The notes under the pieces are model-generated. The model was not told where the DNA came from. It ran no database searches and was given only the letters and a program-made list of their open reading frames with translations. A stretch of DNA of 64,000 nucleotides from the NCBI GenBank assembly GCA_902825945.1, contig CADECY010000024.1, positions 1 through 64,000 on the forward strand, given 5' to 3'. Made by a program: the position numbers and the translations under genes. This document shows positions 27,933-36,702 of this stretch, piece after piece; within the stretch, counting starts at the first letter, position 1, and the number at the start of each line of letters is the position of its first letter. This DNA is from an uncultured Acidobacteriota bacterium. GTDB lineage: Bacteria; Acidobacteriota; Terriglobia; Bryobacterales; Bryobacteraceae.

Positions 27933-28388
27933 ATGCGTTGCTTTGAATGGAACAAGGGAAAATATTCGAATCAGGTCACCGAGGTCACGGGAGAGGTCCG
28001 TGGCGAAGAGCTTACCGTGTCTGTCGAGGCCCAGGTCTGCGGAAATTGTGGCTCGCAGGTGATGACCGATGACCAATCCTCGGCCTACACGGGTGCCATC
28101 GCGGATGCCTACCGCGACAAGCACGGTCTATTGACCTCCAGCCGGCTGAAGCAGATTCGAAATCGCCTCGGTATGAGCCAGCGTACCTTTGCCAACTTCC
28201 TTCGCGTGGGCGAGGCGAGCGTGAAGAGATGGGAGTCCGGATTGATACAGGACGAGAGTCACGATGAATTGATTCGCCTCAAGACCGATCTCCAGACCGC
28301 GAAGTCCAACGTTGCGCGGATTGAGGGGCTATCGACAAGGCAAGGGAATCACGCTCCCGCCGCCAGCCGATCCCGCACTTTGTCATGA
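27933..28388 (+). CDS. MqsA-like antitoxin (Zn-finger plus HTH)
   Basis: 151 residues. ATG 27933 has an AGGACAGG upstream; a longer TTG start at 27795 would add residues unlike the family. The N-terminal part resembles the YgiT/MqsA zinc finger but keeps only Cys3 and the CGNC pair (Cys36, Cys39); Trp6 stands where the second Cys of the first pair belongs. Residues 66-104, GLLTSSRLKQIRNRLGMSQ to VKRWESGLIQ, form the helix-turn-helix that binds its own operator in MqsA. A tail of about 40 residues follows, as in antitoxins that dock a SecB-like chaperone. It lies between the toxin and SecB-like relics. Whether it still folds or represses is doubtful. Confidence 0.65.
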   Translation: MRCFEWNKGKYSNQVTEVTGEVRGEELTVSVEAQVCGNCGSQVMTDDQSSAYTGAIADAYRDKHGLLTSSRLKQIRNRLGMSQRTFANFLRVGEASVKRWESGLIQDESHDELIRLKTDLQTAKSNVARIEGLSTRQGNHAPAASRSRTLS

Positions 28389-28497
28389 AGATGGAAAGGC
28401 CTTCAGCAGTGCCGGTTCGATGGCGGCCGCTGGGAGTTCCGCCCCCGGACAATCAGGAGGCTTTGTGGCTACCCAAGCGCCTCAGGGGTTGACCGCG

Positions 28498-28975
28498 ATG
28501 GATCCATTCAGTCTTGTAGTCCTGCAGGATCCGTCCAGGCGGCTCGGCGCTTCGAGTTGTCGTCGAACCTGGCCAGTGTTCGGCTGCTCGAATGCAGTTC
28601 CAACCACCGGACTCATCCATCCTCCAGCAAGGGCGGCCTCGAGCTGAGGATCGACGTCAAGGCCGATGCGCTCAAACGGCGGCCCAGAGGGTGGATATCT
28701 CAGTGTCAGTGGGCGGGAATCCAGATGGCGAGGGCCATGCCGAGCCAGTGCTCGCTGTCTCGTGTCGCTATTGTCTCTCTTATGAGATGCGTTTCAAGAC
28801 GGCATGCAGTCTTCCTCCATGCATGGCCGTACTGCCGTGAGTTGATTCAGAACCTGACGGCGCGGATGGAGATTATGGCTCCGCCACTGCCGATGTTGCG
28901 GCTACTCCCGAAGGCAGCCCGGCGTGAGGAGCCGGCCAATAAGGGCAGATCGAGTACCGGTCACGAAGCAGACTA
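28498..28975 (+). pseudogene. SecB-like TAC chaperone relic with several frameshifts
   Basis: Three frames together give the pieces of a SecB-like chaperone in the right order. From about 28530: ARRFELSSNLASVRLLEC and GLELRIDVKADALKR. From about 28690, another frame: RVDISVSVGGNPDGEGH and LAVSCRYCLSYEM. From about 28815, back to the first frame: HAWPYCRELIQNLTARM and MAPPLPMLRLLP, which matches the strongly conserved C-terminal helix of SecB. An upstream frame starting at ATG 28498 (MDPFSLVVLQD) may be the original N-terminus. At least three indels separate the parts. Because it follows an MqsRA-like pair, it looks like the chaperone of a toxin-antitoxin-chaperone locus. The 3' end abuts the PSD gene on the other strand. 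Confidence 0.55.
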
Positions 28976-31117
28976 TCGATTGAACAAGAAAGCGTTGCTA
29001 TTCAGCAACGCCCACATCAGATCCTGCGCCCGCTCCGCCCTCGGACCTTTGCCTAAGTACGTCAGCGCCAGATCCAACTCCTGCCCCTCTGGCATCCGGC
29101 TCAACGCCGCGAGGTAGATCTCCTCGACCAGCTTCCGGTCCGCCGTTCCGGCCAGGATCAGTTTCGCGATCCGCCCTTCCGGATCGGCGATCGATTCAGC
29201 GATCGTTGCTCCGTTGAGCAGATTCAGAGCCTGTACGAGACTCACGTCGGACCGCCGTTCGCACTCGCAACTGGTCTGCCGCTCGGGGCGCCCGAACACG
29301 TCGAGGAAGCCGCCCTTGCCCACCGTCGGGTCGGGCACGTCCTGCGCGAGCGAATCCTTTGGCACCAGTTGGAACTTCGGCTTCACGCCGGCCGCCAAGT
29401 GGATTCCGTCGAACAGTTGCTCGGCGGAAAGCCGGCGCGGAAGTGCGTGCGAGAAGTTGGTCTCATCCGACTCGTTGGTCGCGTTCGGCTTGTAGCTGAG
29501 CTGGTAGGTCCGCGAGTTGACGATCGTGCGGATCAGGTGCTTCAAGTCGTAGTCATGCTCGATGAAGTCGCGTGTCATCGCGTCGAGCAGCGCGGGGTTC
29601 GACGGCGGATTCGACGCGCGGATGTCGTCCACGGGATCGATGATTCCGATGCCCATGAAGTAGCTCCACATGCGGTTGGCCATCGACTTCGCAAAGAGCG
29701 GGTTGTCCTTCGACGTGATCCATTCGCCGAGACTCTCACGCAGTTCCGCCTCACGAACCGACGCCTTGCCCACCGGGAACAGGAACTTCGCCGGCATCAC
29801 ACGATTGTCCTTCGGGTGATGGATCTCGGCCTCTTCGCGTTTATCGTAGATCACTTCTTCATCGGAATCCTCGCCGCCCTTGACGGCGAGCGCGCCGAAG
29901 AAGGCACTCAGGTTGTAGTACTGATTCTGCGTCCACTGTTCGAACGGATGATCGTGGCATTGCGCGCACACCATGCGAACGCCGAGGAACAACTGCGTGG
30001 TCGTCTCCATCGCCACCTTCGGTTCGCGCGTGAAGCGGAAGAAGTTGGCGGGCGGATTCTTGAACGTCGATCCGCGCGCGGTGAGCAACTCGCGCACCAT
30101 GCGGTCATATGGCCGGTTCTGTTCGAGCGACTCGCGAATCCATTCGCGGAACGCCCACACGCCCTTGTCGCCGAGCTTGTTGCGGTTCACCTGCAACAGG
30201 TCGGACCATTTCACTGACCAGTGATTGACGAACTCCTCGCGCGCCAGCAGCTTCTCGATCAACGCCGATCGCTTCTTCCGCGTCTCGGTCTTGTCCGCGA
30301 CGAACGCCTTCACATCCTCCGGTGATGGCGGAACCCCAGCCAGATCATAGGAGACGCGCCGCAGGAACTCGGCATCGCTCGCCAGCTCCGACGGTTGCAG
30401 TTTCAGCCGCTGGAGCTTGGCATTGATGTTCTTGTCGACATAATTCCATTCGGGCACGGCCTGCCAGGCGAATGGAGCTTCGGGGACCGCGGTCACGTTG
30501 ATCACCGCGAGCTTGCCTTCGTACCGCACGAGCATCGCCGCTTCGCCGCGGCGGACGGTCTTCACCAGCCCGTCCTCATTCACTTCCGCCTTGGTAGGTG
30601 TGTTGCTCGAATACTGGGCGTCACGCGTCACATCGCGCGTCGAACCATCGGCGTAGTGCGCCACCACCTTCAATTGCTGGGTCGATCCCGGCTTCTGGGT
30701 GAAGAACTCGTTCGGCGTCACGTCGAGTTTGGTCACCGTTGCGGAGACGGGATCGCCGAACGGCGCGCCCTGCGCGATCCAATCGAGCACGATCTTGTAG
30801 TACGCCGACTTCTCGTCGAACCGCAGTCCGCCGCCGTGCGGAATCGCCATCGCGGGCTTCAGCAGAACGAGGCTGTTCGCGGGATCGGTGCGATTCCAAC
30901 GCCGGCCCGCCATCTCGTGGACGATCGCGCGATAGTCGAATTCGGGATCGTAACCGCGCAATGAGAGCTTGAAGCCCGCTTTGCCTTTCGCGCCGCCATG
31001 GCACGGTCCAGAAGTGCAACCCGCCTTGTTGAGCACGGGCATGACGTCTTTCACGAAAGAGAGCGGAGCAGCCGCGGCGATCGCGGCCAGAAACAGCGAA
31101 CTGGCGATGAGTCTCAT
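28973..31117 (-). CDS. DUF1549/DUF1553 (PSCyt2/PSD1) exported protein with Ig-like domain
   Basis: 714 residues with a signal peptide (MRLIASSLFLAAIAAAAP). Near the N-terminus is GCTSGPCHGG (Cys34, Cys39, His40), a CX4CH spacing instead of the usual heme motif. A bacterial Ig-like (Big_2) module follows (KLDVTPNEFFTQKPG to VINVTAVPEAP), then DUF1549 (ELASDAEFLRRVSYDLAGVP, and MVCAQCHDHPFEQWTQNQYY with a CxxCH) and DUF1553 (FAKSMANRMWSYFMGIGIID, LPRRLSAEQLFDGIHLAAG). The reaction is unknown; the family is typical of planctomycete and acidobacterial polysaccharide-associated operons. Its start overlaps the PPC gene stop by four bases (ATGA). Confidence 0.87.
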   Translation of the reverse strand: MRLIASSLFLAAIAAAAPLSFVKDVMPVLNKAGCTSGPCHGGAKGKAGFKLSLRGYDPEFDYRAIVHEMAGRRWNRTDPANSLVLLKPAMAIPHGGGLRFDEKSAYYKIVLDWIAQGAPFGDPVSATVTKLDVTPNEFFTQKPGSTQQLKVVAHYADGSTRDVTRDAQYSSNTPTKAEVNEDGLVKTVRRGEAAMLVRYEGKLAVINVTAVPEAPFAWQAVPEWNYVDKNINAKLQRLKLQPSELASDAEFLRRVSYDLAGVPPSPEDVKAFVADKTETRKKRSALIEKLLAREEFVNHWSVKWSDLLQVNRNKLGDKGVWAFREWIRESLEQNRPYDRMVRELLTARGSTFKNPPANFFRFTREPKVAMETTTQLFLGVRMVCAQCHDHPFEQWTQNQYYNLSAFFGALAVKGGEDSDEEVIYDKREEAEIHHPKDNRVMPAKFLFPVGKASVREAELRESLGEWITSKDNPLFAKSMANRMWSYFMGIGIIDPVDDIRASNPPSNPALLDAMTRDFIEHDYDLKHLIRTIVNSRTYQLSYKPNATNESDETNFSHALPRRLSAEQLFDGIHLAAGVKPKFQLVPKDSLAQDVPDPTVGKGGFLDVFGRPERQTSCECERRSDVSLVQALNLLNGATIAESIADPEGRIAKLILAGTADRKLVEEIYLAALSRMPEGQELDLALTYLGKGPRAERAQDLMWALLNSNAFLFNR

Positions 31118-33423
31118 TGGATGGTCAACTTCCCCGGCACCACCGGGATTTTGTAGGTGTCTTTCGCCTTGGCCCCGGTATCGGGAGCCTGCGAGGAGAT
31201 CTGGACTTCGTGCGTGCCCTTCGGCGCGCTGGATGCCACTTGGCAGGCGATCGCGAAGTCGCGCGCCGCGGCCGCGATCTCAGCGGAAGCGCACGTGACG
31301 CCCTCGGGAAGCTCTTGCACATCGAGCTTCACGGGTCCGCCCTCGAACGTCGGCTCACGATGAATCTTACCAGCGATCTGGAACGAACCACCGGCTGGTG
31401 CCCGCCATTCGGAGGCCGATGGCCAGACCTGATATCCGGGCACGATTTCGAAGGTGACGATCGGCGCATAGACATCGACCTGTCCGCCGTCCACATCGGC
31501 GGTCACGGTGGAGAGCATATCGAACTTCGTGGTGGGCGTGGCGAAGTTCGTATTCACCAGCATCGAGCCCGCGTCCGGACTCTTGCTCGCCGGCCCCTGG
31601 AGGATGCGCAGATTGCCGACTTGGGTCGCGATCGTCTCGCGCGGCTTGCCTTGTACCCTGCCCACGAGTCCGCGTTCAATTTTGTAGTTCAGCGGGAACT
31701 CGACGCCTTGCGAAATTCGCACCAGGGGCACCGGGTTCGAAAGCTTTACCGGCAGTGGCTTCGAGACCGCCATCGGCAGATCCATCTCGAGCCACGCGGC
31801 GGTGATCGCCTTCTGACGAAGCCCTTTCACCGCGGTCACGAGCCCCGGACCTTCCGCCCGCCGCACGATGGCACCCGCGCGGGCGATCACCTGCAGCTCC
31901 ACGCTTTGCGGCTTCACATCCGGATCGGCGGTGATCGTCAGCGTGCTCGCCGCCGCGCTGAATCGCGGATTCGGGTCGTCGAAGCGTTGCGATGCGGCGG
32001 CCGGTGCGATGTGTCCACCAGCGACATGGAAGCCCTTTGGGAGATTCGGAATCTCGAGCCGCGCCGCGCCATCGTAGCCACGCCGTTGGAGTGTCGCATT
32101 GACGATCGCCGTTCCGCCCGCCGGAACGTTCACAAACGGCGAGTTCAACCGCACGATGAAGTCCGCCGGCTCCCGCCGTGCCTGAAGGCGATATCCGAAC
32201 GCCAGCCCGCCGCGCCCGAGCAGGTCCTCCACCGCAACCGTCACTTCGTTCACCTTCTCTGGAATCTCGAGCGGCAACACCGGATCGGCGCTACCGAGAT
32301 CGTCGCGAGAGGCGATTTTTTTGCCATCGGGTCCATAGACCGTCAGCAGGGCATCGAGCCGCGATGTTCCGAGCGCCGAAGCGCGGACCTCGAAGATCCA
32401 TTGCTCGCCCGGTTTCACCGCGACTCTGTACTTGTCGATTTCCTTCGGCTTGGCGATACGGCCGTTGAGGATCACGCCCGATGGGAGCGCGGTCGGCCCC
32501 CCCGATTCGGGCTCCAGCGTTTCTTGCGTGTCGCTCAATTCGAACAGCAGCGGCAGACTCGCCGACCCGGCCACGCGCACCGGCACGAATCGCGACTTCA
32601 CCGACGTGTCGAGCTTCACCGCAGCGGGTTGGGCGAAGCTGCCGCCGATGGCCTGCACCGTCACCGGGTCGCCACGCTTGCCGCCAAGCGGGAACAGCGC
32701 TTCCGCATAGGGATACGAGCCGATCTTCAGGCGATAGAAGTTCGCCGATTGATCCGAGTACTTCGAGTCGTGCACACGCACGTAGTAGCGGCCCCCGGCG
32801 CGGAAGGTGTGATCGATTCTCGAGTCGATGCCGTTGCCCGGAGCATCGTCGTTCTTCGCGATTGTCTTGCCAGCGACATCGAGCAACTCGATGGCCGGAT
32901 CGATCGCGCTCGCCATCACGTTCGCCTCCACTTCGAATACGAGCCGCTGGCCCGCCTTCGCGTCGAATCCGTAGATGTCGAGGTCGCCCTCGAGTAGCGT
33001 GCCATTCACTGTAACCGGAGCCGTCACGGCCTGCGCCGACTTCAACTCGGCATTCGTCTGCTTGGGTTCGCTCGATTCCGTCTCCTCGACTTCCGCGAAC
33101 TCGCCCACAGAAAACAGCAGCACATTCGAGAGCCCGTCATCGGCCAGCACGCGGACCGGATAGAGCCCCACCGGCGCATCCTTCTTGATTTCGACGAGGA
33201 ACGGCAGCTCGGAATCGGGCCGCATCAACTCCTTGGACGGCGCAAGCCGTGAGATGCTCGCGGGAAGCGTTGTCTGCAATTGCGCGCCCGCGCGAAGCTC
33301 GGAGCCCTTCAATACGAGTTGAATCGTCTTTCCGCGCTGACCGCCACGAGGCGACAGATCGCGAAGGTTCGGCGCGGCGAAAGCGAGGCCCACGAGGGCG
33401 AAGAGTAGCGTGACGCGCATCAT
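31114..33423 (-). CDS. Secreted PPC-domain protein of a PSD operon
   Basis: 769 residues, signal peptide MRVTLLFALVGLAFAAP. It is built from beta-sandwich units: an IPT-like opening (LRDLSPRGGQRGKTIQLVLKG), at least two bacterial pre-peptidase C-terminal (PPC) modules with the G-D-L-D-I-Y-G-F-D-A-K-A-G-Q core (residues about 140-230) and IDKYRVAVKPGEQWIFEVRA (about 330-415), and Ig-like modules toward the end. No catalytic residues are visible, so it is probably an adhesive or scaffold protein. It overlaps the WD40-cytochrome upstream and the DUF1549/1553 gene downstream, which makes a three-gene operon. Confidence 0.85.
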   Translation of the reverse strand: MMRVTLLFALVGLAFAAPNLRDLSPRGGQRGKTIQLVLKGSELRAGAQLQTTLPASISRLAPSKELMRPDSELPFLVEIKKDAPVGLYPVRVLADDGLSNVLLFSVGEFAEVEETESSEPKQTNAELKSAQAVTAPVTVNGTLLEGDLDIYGFDAKAGQRLVFEVEANVMASAIDPAIELLDVAGKTIAKNDDAPGNGIDSRIDHTFRAGGRYYVRVHDSKYSDQSANFYRLKIGSYPYAEALFPLGGKRGDPVTVQAIGGSFAQPAAVKLDTSVKSRFVPVRVAGSASLPLLFELSDTQETLEPESGGPTALPSGVILNGRIAKPKEIDKYRVAVKPGEQWIFEVRASALGTSRLDALLTVYGPDGKKIASRDDLGSADPVLPLEIPEKVNEVTVAVEDLLGRGGLAFGYRLQARREPADFIVRLNSPFVNVPAGGTAIVNATLQRRGYDGAARLEIPNLPKGFHVAGGHIAPAAASQRFDDPNPRFSAAASTLTITADPDVKPQSVELQVIARAGAIVRRAEGPGLVTAVKGLRQKAITAAWLEMDLPMAVSKPLPVKLSNPVPLVRISQGVEFPLNYKIERGLVGRVQGKPRETIATQVGNLRILQGPASKSPDAGSMLVNTNFATPTTKFDMLSTVTADVDGGQVDVYAPIVTFEIVPGYQVWPSASEWRAPAGGSFQIAGKIHREPTFEGGPVKLDVQELPEGVTCASAEIAAAARDFAIACQVASSAPKGTHEVQISSQAPDTGAKAKDTYKIPVVPGKLTIQ

Positions 33424-34769
33424 CAGTTGCCCCTCGACAGTTCGACCGGCGCGGCCACGAAATCGCGCACCATTTTCCCAGACATGTCGTAGAAGCGGAG
33501 GTGCCCGTCGAACCCACCGGTCACGAGATTCGCTCCATCGGGCGAAAACTGGAGCGCGAAGATACCGCCCTGATGGCCGGAACAGCGCGCGATCAAATCG
33601 CCGGTCTCGGCGTTGAAAATACGAACATCGCCCGCCTCGGCTCCCACCGCGAGCTTGCCCCCGTCGGGAGAGAGAGCGAGTGCGGTGATCGGTCCGTCCT
33701 GCCGGTCGAACTTGCGGATCAACGTAGAATCATCAGCGATCCGCATCGCGCGCGGCCGGTCGAGGCGGTAAAGGTACGGAATCCGCTCCGCCCCGCCGAT
33801 CGCCACCCAGTCGCGTTTGGGATGGCGGACAATCGCCATTAGCGAATCCTTGAGCAGATTGACGTTCTCGACGAAACGGCCCGTGGAAACATCCGTTAGC
33901 TTCGCCGCGCGATCGCGGCCCACGGTCACCAACCGCTTTCCGTCCACTCCGAACACACCTTGGAAGACCCAGTCCTCATGGTGATCGATCTTGCGGACTT
34001 CTTTGCCCGCCTCGACATCGATCAGGCGGATCGACTTGTCGGCTCCGCCTCCCGCGACGAGAAGCTTTCCATCCGGCGATAGGGCGCCGCCGAAGAACGT
34101 ATCGGCCGATGCAACGATTGAAGCCCGTTGCTTCCTCGTCTCGACATCCCAAATCTGCGCTTCGCCCGATCGGGCCGGATCACCGCCGACCGCGGCGAGC
34201 GTCTTGCCGTCCGGAGTGAATGCGAGCCCGTGGATGCGCATCGATTTTCCTGGAAGCCGCGCGATCAGCTTGCCCTCGACCGTGTTCAGCAGGATCTCGT
34301 GATAGCCGGAAACAGCGAGCATCTTGCCATCCGGCGAGAAGGCGAATGCGGTCACGAGCGGAGCGGACTTGTAGGCGATCGGCTGTGAGGGAACTTTCGG
34401 CACATGCGCGCTGGCCGCACCGGCGCCGGCGGAATCGTCTTTCGCTCCTTCGCGGATCCATGCGCGGAACAATTCGATGTCCTCTTCCGGCAGCGGCTTG
34501 CCGCCGAAGGGCATTCGCGGTGACTTCGCTCCGGTCAGGTATCCGACGAGCAGGCTCTCATCCGGTTTGCCGGCAACAAATCCGGGCCCCTTTGTTCCAC
34601 CCTTCTTCAAGGCCTCGAATGTAGTCACCGAAAGTCCGGATTGCATGCTCTGGGGCTGATGGCAGCCGGAACATTGCTTGGCCAGAACGGGTTTGATTTG
34701 ATTGGTGAAGCTGACGGCCTGCGCGAGCAGGGGCAGCGCGGCCAATAGGAGAAAAAATGCCTTCGACAT
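33423..34769 (-). CDS. PSCyt1 cytochrome with C-terminal WD40 propeller
   Basis: 448 residues, signal peptide MSKAFFLLLAALPLLAQA. Residues 20-115 are a PSCyt1-type cytochrome domain with CSGCH (33-37) and the distal MPFGGKPLPEEDIELFRAWI segment, including a likely heme Met. Residues about 135-448 form WD40 repeats (LVTAFAFSPDGKMLAVSG, IHGLAFTPDGKTLAAVGG, ITALALSPDGGKLAVGA, IFALQFSPDGANLVTGG), each with the S/T-P-D-G-K turn. It leads the operon with the PPC and PSD genes. The role of such fusions in electron transfer or scaffolding is unproven. A TATAAT box lies 21 bases upstream. Confidence 0.87.
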   Translation of the reverse strand: MSKAFFLLLAALPLLAQAVSFTNQIKPVLAKQCSGCHQPQSMQSGLSVTTFEALKKGGTKGPGFVAGKPDESLLVGYLTGAKSPRMPFGGKPLPEEDIELFRAWIREGAKDDSAGAGAASAHVPKVPSQPIAYKSAPLVTAFAFSPDGKMLAVSGYHEILLNTVEGKLIARLPGKSMRIHGLAFTPDGKTLAAVGGDPARSGEAQIWDVETRKQRASIVASADTFFGGALSPDGKLLVAGGGADKSIRLIDVEAGKEVRKIDHHEDWVFQGVFGVDGKRLVTVGRDRAAKLTDVSTGRFVENVNLLKDSLMAIVRHPKRDWVAIGGAERIPYLYRLDRPRAMRIADDSTLIRKFDRQDGPITALALSPDGGKLAVGAEAGDVRIFNAETGDLIARCSGHQGGIFALQFSPDGANLVTGGFDGHLRFYDMSGKMVRDFVAAPVELSRGN

Positions 34770-34789
34770 GGGCTGAGACGCTGAACCGG

Positions 34790-34795
34790 ATTATA
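34790..34795 (-). promoter_or_regulatory. Candidate -10 box (TATAAT) of the PSCyt/PPC/PSD operon
   Basis: A perfect TATAAT, preceded by TG, reads on the minus strand 21 bases upstream of the WD40-cytochrome ATG (34769). No good -35 hexamer is found at 16-18 bases. The leader would be only about 14 bases and has no clear Shine-Dalgarno. Confidence 0.35.
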
Positions 34796-34873
34796 CAGGA
34801 TTCTTCACTTCGGCGTTGAGTTTCCGTAACCATTTCGATCGCGAAGTCATCTTGTAAAAGACAGGAGATCATT

Positions 34874-35920
34874 TTGCCGTTTCGGCGCCGAAGGGGGCCC
34901 GGTGTCACACTCGGAGTGTGCGTTGCCGCGTCTCTGGCCTTTTCACAAAACGTCCAAGTCGTGAACGCACCCTCCGTGGTGATGCCCGTTCTCGTCGATT
35001 CCAACAGTCCGGCCTACTGGTACGACAGCCAGTTCCACTTGGTGAACTCGTCGGGCACGTCGATTGTCACGCGTGGCGCTAACCAGTTCTACCTGAACGG
35101 CGACGAGGTGACCGAAGAGTTCGCGGTGGAGATCGACTCTTGGGATCATCAGCCGCTCTGGATCGAAGCCACCTACCTCGACCCCGAGGATGGCCGCCTG
35201 TGGGCCTGGTATCACCACGAACCGGGCGGTATTTGTTCCGGATCACTGACCGTGCCCGAGATTGGCGCCATGGTCTCCGAGGATGGCGGGCGGACCTTCC
35301 GCGACCTCGGCCTCGTGCTCTCGGCCGCCGATCCTGCCGACTGTTCGGCCCGTAACGGATTCTTCGCCTCGGGCCATGGCGATTTCAGCGTGACCGTGCA
35401 GGAAGGCTACTTCTATTTCATCTTCACCTCGTACGGCGGACCGGTGGAAAGCCAGGGGGTCGCGATGGCGCGGATGGCATTCGCTGACCGCTTCGAGCCA
35501 GCCGGCGCCGTCTTCAAGTACTTCGACGGGGCGTGGGCGGAACCGGGGCTCGGGGGACAGGTTACTCCCGTTTTCCCTGCCAGAGTCTCCTGGGCGGCCG
35601 CGAATACCGACTCGTATTGGGGTCCGTCGATTCACTGGAATTATCACCTCGGCAAGTATGTGGTGCTGATGGCACGGACTTGCTGCGAGCCGCGCTGGCC
35701 TACCGAAGGGATTTACGTCACTTCCACCGGCGATTTGTCGGATCCGGCCTCGTGGACCGCGCCCAAGCGAATCTTGAGCGCCGCCGAGATCCGCTACAAG
35801 CCCGGCTGGTATCCACAGGTGTTGGGTATGGCATTCGGCGACACCGATTCGGTGGCGGGCCGGGTGTCGCGGCTCTACATCAAGGGCATTTCGGACTGGG
35901 AGCTGGTGTTCGAGCCGTAG
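34874..35920 (+). CDS. Secreted sialidase/GH43-like beta-propeller protein
   Basis: 348 residues with a TTG start at 34874 behind AGGAG six bases upstream. The N-terminus RRRGPGVTLGVCVAASLAFS is a short export signal. The body contains SEDGGRTFRDLG, an Asp-box-like turn, and repeated short beta-blade patterns (LWAWYHHEP, YFYFIFTSYGGP, KYVVLMARTCCEP, RLYIKGISDWEL). It resembles five-bladed propellers of the GH43/GH117 or sialidase type, but I cannot name catalytic residues. Divergent from the WD40-cytochrome operon, 104 bases away. Confidence 0.6.
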   Translation: MPFRRRRGPGVTLGVCVAASLAFSQNVQVVNAPSVVMPVLVDSNSPAYWYDSQFHLVNSSGTSIVTRGANQFYLNGDEVTEEFAVEIDSWDHQPLWIEATYLDPEDGRLWAWYHHEPGGICSGSLTVPEIGAMVSEDGGRTFRDLGLVLSAADPADCSARNGFFASGHGDFSVTVQEGYFYFIFTSYGGPVESQGVAMARMAFADRFEPAGAVFKYFDGAWAEPGLGGQVTPVFPARVSWAAANTDSYWGPSIHWNYHLGKYVVLMARTCCEPRWPTEGIYVTSTGDLSDPASWTAPKRILSAAEIRYKPGWYPQVLGMAFGDTDSVAGRVSRLYIKGISDWELVFEP

Positions 35921-35974
35921 CCCGGCAGGGACATGCCGATGGGTGAGGTGACCCCTCGACCACTTCGAGGTTGT

Positions 35975-36260
35975 GTACGAACGTGGCGGAATCATCCGGC
36001 AACTCCGGTTTCGATCTCCCCAACGGCGCCCATCGCTCACCGGACGCGTCCTGGGTGCTCCAGTTTAGGCTCGAGGCTCTGCCTCGAGGAGAACTGAGTG
36101 AGCGTCCTCCGCAGTGCCGGACTTCGTCGTGGAGTCCGCTCAAGGGGCGGCCGGCTGTCCGCGGTCCGCAAAAGGACGGCCGAGTATCTCGAGAACGGCG
36201 CCAAGCTCGGGCTTCACGCTCGATCTCGCCCACAGTTGGAATCCACCGGTCTGGTCAAAC
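35975..36260 (+). pseudogene. Relic of a Uma2-family (DUF820) nuclease
   Basis: In the 368-base gap after the propeller gene, three frames give consecutive pieces of a Uma2 protein: GFDLPNGAHRSPDASWV and RLEALPRGELSERPPQC, then PDFVVE after a one-base slip near 36118, then RLSAVRKRTAEYLENGAKLG in a third frame near 36155-36215. These are the family's conserved central and C-terminal motifs. No start and no intact frame remain, so it is a decayed gene. A perfect 8-bp hairpin (36070-36077 with 36081-36088, loop TCT) lies inside it. Uma2 proteins are PD-(D/E)XK-like and are often multi-copy in GC-rich soil bacteria. Confidence 0.6.
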
Positions 36261-36288
36261 AGGAAATCCTGAGCCATAATGGACGGCA

Positions 36289-36702
36289 ATGCGAATTCCC
36301 GTCCTCGTGCCTACGCTGGCCCTCGCCATCGCGTCGGCGGCCAATGAAGCTTCGCTGCTGACCCAAACGGCCAAGATCCCCTGGACTCCCGTCGAACTCC
36401 CCGGCGTCCCCAAGGGGCTCGAGCAGCGAGTCCTGCATGACAACAAAGCCAAGGGTCTCGTCTCGGCGGTCGTGCGATTTCCGAAAGGCTTCACCGAACC
36501 GCGCCACTATCACACCAAGTGCGGCCATTCGATATACGTGCTGAAGGGCAAGCTGAAAGCGCCCGGCGCCACCTGGACTCCGGGTTCGTTCCACTACGCC
36601 GCCGTCAATGAGGCCCACGGCCCGCTGACCGCACTCGAAGAGACCGAAATTCTGTTCTACACCGACGGACCGTTCGACTACAATCTCGCGGAGAAGAAAT
36701 GA
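36289..36702 (+). CDS. Small secreted cupin
   Basis: 137 residues with a signal peptide (MRIPVLVPTLALAIASA). One cupin domain: FPKGFTEPRHYHTKCGHSIY gives the HxH-type metal site (RHYHTKCGH) and LKGKLKAPGATWTPGSFHYA the second motif. ChrR-like cupins bind Zn or other metals; the function here is unknown. Its stop overlaps the next cupin start by four bases, so the two are one operon, upstream of the apt gene. Confidence 0.78.
   Translation: MRIPVLVPTLALAIASAANEASLLTQTAKIPWTPVELPGVPKGLEQRVLHDNKAKGLVSAVVRFPKGFTEPRHYHTKCGHSIYVLKGKLKAPGATWTPGSFHYAAVNEAHGPLTALEETEILFYTDGPFDYNLAEKK

Noticed and set aside
31117..32997. A 626-codon plus-strand frame opposite the PPC gene
   Set aside because: Antisense to a gene with clear PPC modules; no start site and no domain.
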